NCBI GenBank assembly: GCA_035259345.1
Contig: DATFWK010000189.1
Span: 1 to 6,042 of the forward strand
Reading direction: 5' to 3'
Source: DATFWK01 sp035259345
Lineage (GTDB): Bacteria > Actinomycetota > Thermoleophilia > Miltoncostaeales > Miltoncostaeaceae
Length of the DNA: 6,042 bases
Below are positions 1-5,841 of this stretch, piece by piece (positions within the stretch are counted from its first letter, which is position 1; every line of letters begins with the position of its first letter). The notes under the pieces were generated by a model. The model searched no databases and had not been told where the DNA came from. It worked only from the letters and a program-made list of their open reading frames with translations. The position numbers were made by a program, and so were the translations under genes.

Positions 1-105
1 ACGATCGGGCCGCCGCTCATCCGGATGCTCACCCGCTACTCCGCCCGGATCGAAACCGATTTCGTGCTGGAGCCGGGGAGCGGGGTGGTACCGTCGCGGG
101 AGTGA
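1..105 (+). CDS. C-terminal fragment of an unidentified protein
   Basis: An open frame enters from the left edge and runs for 34 codons to a TGA stop at 103-105. The visible tail ends in IETDFVLEPGSGVVPSRE. Codon use (G/C at third positions) fits coding sequence, and the stop lies only ten bases before the next start, as expected for the end of an upstream gene in the same operon. I do not recognise a family from so short a tail and assign no function. It could be spurious, but the frame is open from the first base and the spacing to the hydrolase makes a real gene end likely. Confidence 0.6.
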   Translation, partial: TIGPPLIRMLTRYSARIETDFVLEPGSGVVPSRE

Positions 106-109
106 GGGA
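104..109 (+). promoter_or_regulatory. Ribosome binding site for the hydrolase gene, overlapping the upstream stop
   Basis: The purine run GAGGGA begins inside the TGA stop of the upstream gene and lies six bases before the GTG at 116. It is the only Shine-Dalgarno-like stretch near that start. It supports GTG 116 as the initiation codon and suggests translational coupling with the upstream gene. This is visible from sequence and spacing only. Confidence 0.5.
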
Positions 110-115
110 CGCGAC

Positions 116-1996
116 GTGAGCTGGCGCGCCCGGGGAGGCGGGGCGCGGGTCGCGATCGGCCTCGTCCTCTGCCTCGCCGCGGTCGCGGTCCTCCCGGCCA
201 CCCGGGCCGCAGCCGCGTTCGCTCCATGCCCCGGCAAGGCGGGGATCGACTGCCAGACCGTCGAGGTCCCGCTCGATCGCACCGGCACCGTCCCGGGCAC
301 CGTCCCCCTGCACGTCGAGCGCCTTCCCGCACGGCTCGGCGCGACCGCAGCGCCGGTGGTCGCGATCGCAGGCGGGCCCGGCCAGGCGGCCACGGAGCTG
401 ATCCGCAGCTTCGACGCGGTGCTCGCTCCGGTGCTCGACCACCGCGACCTGATCGTGGTCGACCAGCGCGGCACCGGCGACTCGGGGCCCATCTCTTGCG
501 CTGCGATCGGGATCTTCCGGCTGCTCACCACGGCCGGCGGCAGCAGCTGCGCGGCCGAGCTCGGCCCGGCGCGCGCGTTCTACTCGACGCGCGACGCCGC
601 GGAGGACCTCGAGGCCGTCCGGGTCGCGGTCGGCGCGCCACGGGTCGCCCTGTACGGCGTGAGCTACGGCACGAAGGTCGCGAGCCTGTTCGCCGCGGCC
701 CATCCGTCGAGCGTGGAGCGCGTCGTGCTCGACTCCGTCGTGCCGCCACAGCCGGCGGACCCCTTCAACCGCTCGAGCTTCACCGCCATCCGCCGGGTGC
801 TCACGACGCTGTGCTCGGGCCATCGCTGCGCGGGCGTCACGGCCGACCCGTACGGGGACCTCGTCGCGCTCGCCCGGCGCCTGGATCGCGCGCCGATCCG
901 TGGCACGGCCGTCGGGCGGACTGGGCGGAGGCGGCCGGTGGCGGTCTCGGACCGCACGATGCTCGACCTGCTGTTCGCCGGCGACCTCGACCCGACGCTC
1001 CGCCTCGACCTGCCCGGCGCGGTGCGGTCGGCGCTCCGGGGCGACGACCAGCCGCTCCTGCGCCTCTCCCACCGCGCCACGGACACGACGGCCATCGCGC
1101 AGCCTGCCGCGTTCAGCACCGCGCTGTTCGCCACGACGACGTGCGACGACCTCGCCGCGCCATGGCCCGCGGCGGCGGCGCTCGAGGACCGCCCGGGCCT
1201 CCTCAGGGCGGCGATCGCGGGCGTGCCGGACGAGGCGTTCGCGCCCTTCGGCCGCGACGTGGCGCTGGACGAGTCTGCGGCCGCCCTCTGCCTCGCGTGG
1301 CCCAGCGACCCCAGGGGCCCGGCCGCGCCGGCCGCCGCTCCGCCACCCGTGCCGGCGCTCGCGCTGGCCGGCACGGCGGACCTGCGCACGCCGATCGAGG
1401 ACGCCCGCGCGGTGGCGTCCAGCTTCCCGGGCGGACGGGTGGTCGCGGTCCCCGGCGGCCACTCGGTGCTGACGACCGACCGCTCCGGCTGCGCCGCCCG
1501 CGCGCTCGTGGCGTTCTTCGCGGACCAGACGGAGCCGACCTGCCGCATCGCGCGACTCCGGCTCCCCGCGATGCCGGTCGCGCCGGCGTCGCTGCGATCC
1601 GTGCACCCGATCGGCCAGGCGGGGGCGCAGCGCGGCCGGGTGACGGCGGCGGCGATCCTGACGATCCGGGACGTGCTGCGCGCCGTGATCTCGGCGCAGA
1701 CGACGGCCCGCTCGCCCCGCGACCTGAGGGTCGGCGGCCTGCGCGGCGGCACCTTCCGCATCGCAGACACCACCGTTCACCTCTCGGGGGTGGTCTACGT
1801 GCCCGGCGTCGCCGTCAGCGGACGGCTGCTCACGGACGGCGGGCCCACCCTCGCCGACGTCCGCTTCGCGGGCGCGGGACGGGGGCGGCTGACCGTCGAC
1901 GCCGACGGCAACGTGCGGGGCGTCGTCGACGGCCGATCCGTGACCGCTCGGGTGCCGGTCGGCGCCGGCACCGGGGCCTTCGCCCTGCTGCTCTAG
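116..1996 (+). CDS. Secreted alpha/beta hydrolase, tripeptidyl-aminopeptidase (S33/TAP) type, with an extra C-terminal domain
   Basis: A 626-residue serine hydrolase, probably an exported peptidase that removes short peptides from protein N-termini outside the membrane. Residues 1-34 form a signal peptide: basic start, hydrophobic core, Ala-rich cleavage region near TRAAAA. The alpha/beta fold follows. The oxyanion-hole motif GGPG is at 86-89 and DQRGTGDSG at 116-124. The nucleophile elbow GVSYG carries Ser183. The acid is probably Asp422 (GTADLRTP) and the base His449 (PGGHS). The region around 380-476 matches the TAP C-terminal domain in position. The mature part has ten cysteines (38, 46, 128, 145, 233, 238, 343, 392, 459, 476), fitting disulfides and export. 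Family members known to me are about 500-540 residues; here 477-626 is additional, Gly/Val/Arg-rich and probably beta-stranded. GTG 116 is chosen because of the GAGGGA run just upstream and the good signal peptide. The fold and triad are firm; substrate (peptide, ester or proline-iminopeptidase-like) is not. Confidence 0.9.
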   Translation: MSWRARGGGARVAIGLVLCLAAVAVLPATRAAAAFAPCPGKAGIDCQTVEVPLDRTGTVPGTVPLHVERLPARLGATAAPVVAIAGGPGQAATELIRSFDAVLAPVLDHRDLIVVDQRGTGDSGPISCAAIGIFRLLTTAGGSSCAAELGPARAFYSTRDAAEDLEAVRVAVGAPRVALYGVSYGTKVASLFAAAHPSSVERVVLDSVVPPQPADPFNRSSFTAIRRVLTTLCSGHRCAGVTADPYGDLVALARRLDRAPIRGTAVGRTGRRRPVAVSDRTMLDLLFAGDLDPTLRLDLPGAVRSALRGDDQPLLRLSHRATDTTAIAQPAAFSTALFATTTCDDLAAPWPAAAALEDRPGLLRAAIAGVPDEAFAPFGRDVALDESAAALCLAWPSDPRGPAAPAAAPPPVPALALAGTADLRTPIEDARAVASSFPGGRVVAVPGGHSVLTTDRSGCAARALVAFFADQTEPTCRIARLRLPAMPVAPASLRSVHPIGQAGAQRGRVTAAAILTIRDVLRAVISAQTTARSPRDLRVGGLRGGTFRIADTTVHLSGVVYVPGVAVSGRLLTDGGPTLADVRFAGAGRGRLTVDADGNVRGVVDGRSVTARVPVGAGTGAFALLL

Positions 1997-2062
1997 TGCT
2001 CCGCCTCAGGAGTCCGTTGCATAGCCGGCGGCTGGCGACGAGACTTCTGGGGCGGAGCACTA
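1994..2062. repeat. 69-base near-perfect palindromic element between convergent stop codons (MITE-like candidate)
   Basis: The left arm 1994-2014 pairs with the right arm 2042-2062 over 21 positions: 19 Watson-Crick and two wobbles (T2006-G2050, G2010-T2046). After a single unpaired A2041 the helix continues 2015-2020 with 2035-2040 (one wobble, T2018-G2037). Past an unpaired A2021 it continues 2022-2026 with 2030-2034, leaving a GGC triloop at 2027-2029. Outermost bases are TAG on the left (stop of the hydrolase) and CTA on the right (stop of the lyase on the minus strand). Pairing does not extend beyond 1994/2062. Both ends carry TA followed by inverted GTGCTCCGCC, the arrangement of a TA-targeting insertion with short terminal inverted repeats. 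There is no room for a transposase, so it would be non-autonomous. No second copy is visible in this window. The palindrome is directly seen; the mobile origin is inference. Confidence 0.75.
1997..2059. terminator. Possible shared transcription terminator for the convergent genes
   Basis: The hairpin between the two stop codons occupies the only non-coding space in which both converging transcripts could end. The stem is long and GC-rich, as in many actinobacterial terminators, but neither side is followed by a T-tract: both flanks run straight into coding sequence. A classical Rho-independent terminator is therefore not shown. Pairing is better in plus-strand RNA, where deviations are G-U, than in minus-strand RNA, where they become A-C. 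Termination, if it occurs, may thus work better on the hydrolase transcript. Confidence 0.4.
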
Positions 2063-3610
2063 ACCGTCGAGCGGGGGGCGGCCCGCCAGCTCGCCGGCGC
2101 GGTCGAGGAGCACGGCCTCGGCGGAGAGCGCCCGCTCCGCGGCCGCGGACGCCCAGGCCCGCGCGCCGTCGATCTCGGCGCGGGCCGCCTCGAGCATCGC
2201 CGCCATCTCGCGTGGCGACGCGCTTCCGGCCTGTGGGCGCCGGCGCAGGCAGGCGGCCGGGTCCAGCGCGTCGGCGAGCGCCGCCGGGTCGATCCGGACC
2301 GCATGCCCGATCGCGGTCTCGGCGGCCGCGGCGAGGTCATCCGCGGTGAGGGTCGCCGGGTCGCGCCCCTCCGCGACCAGCCGCCGGGTCGCCCGCCCGA
2401 CCACCGTGTGCGCCGAGCGGTAGTCGATGCCCGCCTCGGCCGCGAGCACGTCGGCGACGTCGGCCGCGACGACGAAGCCGGCCCGGGCCGCCTCGGCCGC
2501 CCGCTCGGCGTCGATCGCCATGCCCGCCACCACGGCGGCGGCGAGCGCCTCGGCCGTCCGGGCCCGCTCCAGGAGCGCCGGAACCAGGCCGTTCAGCACG
2601 TGGAAGTGGTCCGTGCGGGCCGACCCGGTGTGCAGCGTGGTCAGCACGCCCGCCAGGTCGCCGGCGGCGGATCCGGCCGCGGCCCGCAGCACCGCCAGCG
2701 CGTACGGGTTCTTCTTCTGCGGCATGAGGTCGCTCTGACGGCTGTGGGCCTCGTCCAGCTCCACGACCCCGAACTCGCGGCTCGCGAGGATCTCCAGGTC
2801 CTGGGCCAGCTGCGACACGTGGGTCAGCGCGAGCGCGAGGTCGGCGATCAGCTCCGCGTAGCCGTCGGCCGCCCACATCGCGTCGCGGGTGTGCACGGCG
2901 ACCCCCGCGAGGCCGAGGAGCTCGGCGAGGCGGGCCCGGTCGAGCGGCCAGCGCGAGCCGGCGCTGCCGCCGGCCCCGGCGGGCGAGCGGTCGAGCCAGG
3001 CATGCGCCCGGCGCAGGCGCTCGGCGTCGCGCAGCACGGGCTCGGCATGCGCCAGGAGCAGGTGGCCCACCGTCGTCGGCTGGGCCGGCTGGAGGTAGGT
3101 GTAGTCGGCGGCGAGGTCGGCGGCGTGCCGCTCCGCCTGGTCGGCGAGCGCGCTCGCGAGGTCGAGCTCGGCGGCGTGGACGCCCAGGAGGCCGTCCCGG
3201 GCGACCAGCCGCAGCGCGACGCGGAAGGCCTCGCGCCGGGGGCGGCCTGCCGTGAGCCAGCCCGCCGGCGCGCCGATGCGCTCCCGGAGCTCGCTCTCGC
3301 GGTTGTTGAAGGCGTCGCCCCGGCCCGGATCCCAGGGGAACTCCTCCGGCGGGATCGCGTGGAGGTCGAGCAGGCCGCCGAGCAGGGCCGCGGCGGTCTC
3401 GGCGTCGATCGCGCCGCACTCGGCGAGCGCGACGGCGTGCGCGAGGTCGGCGAGCGACAGCGCGTGCGCGAGCGCGACGGCCTGCGCTGCCTCCTCGGCG
3501 TGGGCGGCGCTCACGAGCTCCGGGGCCGGTGCGCCGGCGAGACGCGCGCCGCGGGCCGTGCCGGCGCCGGGCGCAGGCGGCGACCCGCCCGTCGAGCTGC
3601 CCTCCGTCAC
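2060..3610 (-). CDS. Argininosuccinate-lyase-family protein (fumarase/aspartase superfamily), atypical active site
   Basis: A 516-residue cytosolic lyase of the superfamily that eliminates fumarate or a similar acid from succinyl-substituted substrates; ArgH makes arginine this way. Family marks: YTYLQPAQP at 170-178, then GHLLLAHAEPVLRDAERL; WPLDRARLAELLG at 221-233; the signature loop SRQSDLMPQKKNP at 290-302; and a C-terminal helix region ending CLRRRPQAGSASP, like the ArgH C-terminal domain. Odd points: the usual HTGRSRND substrate loop reads TAGRPRRE near 120-127; the THLQ histidine is Tyr172; the GSSxMP loop is QSDLMP, keeping the presumed catalytic serine (Ser293) but with Asp294 after it. 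Typical ArgH is about 460-470 residues; the excess is mainly a Pro/Gly/Ala-rich N-terminus. The GTG at 3610 has no clear ribosome site; a GTG at residue 33 would give 484 residues and is a real alternative. It starts nine bases after the ATPase stop, so it is probably translated from the same mRNA. It may be annotated argH, but I infer a different or altered substrate. Confidence 0.82.
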   Translation of the reverse strand: MTEGSSTGGSPPAPGAGTARGARLAGAPAPELVSAAHAEEAAQAVALAHALSLADLAHAVALAECGAIDAETAAALLGGLLDLHAIPPEEFPWDPGRGDAFNNRESELRERIGAPAGWLTAGRPRREAFRVALRLVARDGLLGVHAAELDLASALADQAERHAADLAADYTYLQPAQPTTVGHLLLAHAEPVLRDAERLRRAHAWLDRSPAGAGGSAGSRWPLDRARLAELLGLAGVAVHTRDAMWAADGYAELIADLALALTHVSQLAQDLEILASREFGVVELDEAHSRQSDLMPQKKNPYALAVLRAAAGSAAGDLAGVLTTLHTGSARTDHFHVLNGLVPALLERARTAEALAAAVVAGMAIDAERAAEAARAGFVVAADVADVLAAEAGIDYRSAHTVVGRATRRLVAEGRDPATLTADDLAAAAETAIGHAVRIDPAALADALDPAACLRRRPQAGSASPREMAAMLEAARAEIDGARAWASAAAERALSAEAVLLDRAGELAGRPPLDG

Positions 3611-3619
3611 GGCCGCAGC

Positions 3620-5794
3620 CTACGTGCCGCGGACGGGCGTGAAGCGGCGAAGCCGGAGCGAGTTGCCGCAGACCAGCAGGCTCGACCCGGCCATCGCGGC
3701 GGCGGCGATCATCGGGTTGAGCAGCCCCGCTGCCGCCAGCGGGATCGCGACCACGTTGTAGCCGAAGGCCCATGCCAGGTTGGCCTTGATCGTCCGCAGT
3801 GTCCGGCGCGAGAGGGCGATCGCGTCCGCCGCCCCCCTGGGATCGCCCTTCACGAGCGTGAGGTCCGCGGCCCCCACGGCCACGTCGGTGCCGGTGCCGA
3901 CGGCGATGCCGAGGTCCGCCAGCGCGAGTGCCGGCGCGTCGTTCACCCCGTCGCCCACCATCGCGACGACCTCGCCCCTGGCCTGGAGCGCCGCGACCAC
4001 CTGCATCTTCCCCTCCGGATCGACCCCCGCGACCACCTCGCCCGCGCCCACCGCGTCGCCGACCGCCCGCGCGACCTCCGCGCGGTCGCCGGTCAGGAGG
4101 ATGGGCCGCAGCCCGAGCGCGCGCAGGCGCGCGACGGCCTCCGGAGCCGTCGGCCGAACCCGGTCGGCCAGCGCGAGCGTCGCGGCGTGGCGGCCGTCCA
4201 CGACCACCTCGACCACCGTCCGCCCCTGGCGCGCGAGCCGGTCGGACAGCGCCCCGGCTGCCCGCGCGACGGCCACGTCGCGCCCCGCGACGCTCGCCCG
4301 CACGCCGATCCCGGCCGTCGCGTGGAAGCCGTCGGCGGGCGGGAGGGCGCCCCGCTCACGCGCGGCCGCAGCGATGGCCCGCCCGATCGGGTGCTCGCTG
4401 CCCGCTTCGGCCGCGCCCGCCAGGCGCAGGGCCTCGTCGCCGTCGGCGCCGGGCTGCGGCAGCACCTCGACCACCCGCATCGCCCCTTCGGTCAGCGTCC
4501 CCGTCTTGTCGAGGACGACCGCGGTCGCGCGCCGCGTGGACTCGAGGACCTCCGGTCCGCGGATGAGGATGCCGAGCTCGGCCCCGCGGCCGGTGCCGAC
4601 CATGATCGCCGTTGGCGTCGCGAGCCCCATTGCGCACGGACAGGCGATGACGAGGACCGCGACGGCCGCGCCGAAGGCCTCGGTCGCGGAGCCGCCGGCC
4701 AGGAGCCAGCCCGCCAGCGTCGCGGCGGAGATCAGGATGACCACGGGGACGAAGACGGCCGAGACCCGGTCGGCGAGCCGCTGGACGGGAGCCTTGCCGG
4801 ACTGCGCCCGCTCGACCATCGCGGTGATGCGCGCGAGCGCCGTGTCGGCCCCGACCCGGGTCGCCCGCACGACGATGCGCCCGCCGGCGTTCACGGCGCC
4901 TCCGGCGACCTCGGCCCCCGGGCCGACCTCCACCGGGACGCTCTCGCCGGTCAGGAGCGAGGCGTCCACAGCCGAGCGCCCCTCGGCGACGATGCCGTCC
5001 GCGGCGATGCCCTCGCCGGGGCGCACGACGAACCGGTCGCCGACCCTGAGCTCGGCGGCCGGCACCGCCCGCTCGTTGCCGTCCTCGCCCAGCAGCATCG
5101 CCTCGCGCACCTGCAGCGCGGCCAGGGCCCTGAGCGCGTCGCCGGAGCGCCGCCGGGCACGGCCCTCGAGCCATCGGCCGAGGAGGACCAGCGTGACGAT
5201 CACCGCGCCGACCTCGAGGTAGAGCGCCTCTGAGGCGGGACCGTGGTCGATGGTGAGCGAGACGCCCATGCGCAGGTCGCGCCGGCCCGCGTCGAGTGCC
5301 GCCAGCGCGACGACGGACCAGCCCCAGGCCGCGAGCGAGCCCATCGAGACCAGCGTGTCCATGGTCGCGCTCCCGTGGCGGAGCGCGCGCAGGGCGGCGC
5401 GGTGGAACGGCCACCCGCACCAGAGCACGACCGGCGTGGCGAGCCCGAAGACCACCCACTGCCAGCCGTCGAACTGGAGCGCCTGGACCATCGAGATGAG
5501 CAGCACCGGCAGGCTCAGGACGACCGCGACGAGCAGCCGCCGGGCGATCGGGTCCGGCACGGCGGGCGCCGCCTCGCCCTGGGCGCGGGCCACGGTGGCG
5601 TCGTAGCCGGCGCTTCGGACCGCGGCGAGCAGCTCGCCGACGGCGGCCCGGCCGGGGTCGTAGACGACGTGGGCGCGCTCGGTCACGAGGTTGACGGTCG
5701 CCCGCACGCCGTCCACATCGTTGAGCTGTTGCTCGATGCGCTGGGCGCAGCCCGCGCAGGTCATGCCCTGGAGCTCGAGGTCTGCCTCTGCCAC
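3620..5794 (-). CDS. copA: Cu+-exporting P-type ATPase (P1B-1, CopA-like)
   Basis: An inner-membrane pump that uses ATP to move Cu+ out of the cytosol. With the start at GTG 5794 it has 724 residues, a normal length. In order: one N-terminal heavy-metal-binding domain with GMTCAGC (Cys13, Cys16); about six membrane helices, with the actuator motif TGES at 282-285; the transmembrane metal site CPC at 385-387; the phosphorylated Asp429 in DKTGT; the HP motif at 468-469 (SEHPIG); TGD near 568; GDGVND at 614-619; then two last helices with YN at 679-680 and MAGSS at 701-705. CPC plus YN plus MxxSS is the established Cu+ selectivity set, so Ag+/Cu+ is more likely than Zn2+/Cd2+. The frame stays open back to GTG 5830 (736 residues). 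I prefer 5794 because a CsoR-like palindrome and a -10 box lie between the two, with the -10 box seven bases before this GTG. No copper chaperone or regulator gene is visible nearby. The lyase gene follows after nine bases. Confidence 0.93.
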   Translation of the reverse strand: MAEADLELQGMTCAGCAQRIEQQLNDVDGVRATVNLVTERAHVVYDPGRAAVGELLAAVRSAGYDATVARAQGEAAPAVPDPIARRLLVAVVLSLPVLLISMVQALQFDGWQWVVFGLATPVVLWCGWPFHRAALRALRHGSATMDTLVSMGSLAAWGWSVVALAALDAGRRDLRMGVSLTIDHGPASEALYLEVGAVIVTLVLLGRWLEGRARRRSGDALRALAALQVREAMLLGEDGNERAVPAAELRVGDRFVVRPGEGIAADGIVAEGRSAVDASLLTGESVPVEVGPGAEVAGGAVNAGGRIVVRATRVGADTALARITAMVERAQSGKAPVQRLADRVSAVFVPVVILISAATLAGWLLAGGSATEAFGAAVAVLVIACPCAMGLATPTAIMVGTGRGAELGILIRGPEVLESTRRATAVVLDKTGTLTEGAMRVVEVLPQPGADGDEALRLAGAAEAGSEHPIGRAIAAAARERGALPPADGFHATAGIGVRASVAGRDVAVARAAGALSDRLARQGRTVVEVVVDGRHAATLALADRVRPTAPEAVARLRALGLRPILLTGDRAEVARAVGDAVGAGEVVAGVDPEGKMQVVAALQARGEVVAMVGDGVNDAPALALADLGIAVGTGTDVAVGAADLTLVKGDPRGAADAIALSRRTLRTIKANLAWAFGYNVVAIPLAAAGLLNPMIAAAAMAGSSLLVCGNSLRLRRFTPVRGT

Positions 5795-5801
5795 GTCTCG
5801 A

Positions 5802-5807
5802 ATGATA
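5802..5807 (-). promoter_or_regulatory. Predicted -10 box of the copper ATPase promoter
   Basis: On the minus strand this reads TATCAT, one base off TATAAT and fitting TANNNT. It is followed by seven bases and then GTG at 5794, so transcription would begin at or within a base or two of the start codon, giving a leaderless mRNA as is common in actinobacteria. No good -35 is present; the best at 16-base spacing is TGGTCG (3 of 6). This is a prediction from sequence alone. Confidence 0.5.
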
Positions 5808-5822
5808 CCCCGAGGGAGTATC
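5804..5822. promoter_or_regulatory. CsoR-like copper operator palindrome
   Basis: The plus strand reads GATACCCCGAGGGAGTATC: half-sites GATACCCC and (reverse complement) GATACTCC, seven of eight matching, around a three-base centre. CsoR-family copper repressors are known to bind palindromes built of TACCCC/GGGGTA half-sites upstream of copper ATPase genes. Here the site overlaps the predicted -10 box and lies in the -10/-35 spacer, as expected for a repressor released by Cu+. The regulator itself is outside the window, so the assignment rests on the motif and its position. Confidence 0.6.
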
Positions 5823-5841
5823 GCGACCACCGCCCTCGCCG

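Noticed and set aside
29..1780. A 583-codon open frame on the minus strand opposite the hydrolase
   Set aside because: Composition is Arg/Ala/Gly/Asp repeats typical of a shadow frame, while the plus strand holds a signal peptide and a full catalytic triad.
226..2349. A 707-codon plus-strand frame overlapping the hydrolase in another phase and crossing the hairpin
   Set aside because: It is extremely Arg/Pro-rich, without domains, and runs through the hairpin into the antisense of the lyase. It is a shadow of the GC bias.
3224..3250. Disrupted SRND motif read as a frameshift or pseudogene of argH
   Set aside because: The frame stays intact and in register on both sides, and downstream motifs (TYLQPAQP, MPQKKNP, C-terminal domain) are all in the same phase. 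Substitution fits better than a broken gene.
2303..5233. A 976-codon open frame on the plus strand, antisense to the lyase and the copper ATPase
   Set aside because: It is Arg/Gly/Ala/Pro-rich with no recognisable motif and lies opposite two genes with complete family motifs. Long stop-free antisense frames are expected where third positions are nearly all G/C.
5831..5841. Terminator for the STAS gene in the gap before the ATPase
   Set aside because: The GC-rich gap shows no stem with a T-tract; the only symmetric sequence nearby is the copper operator palindrome.
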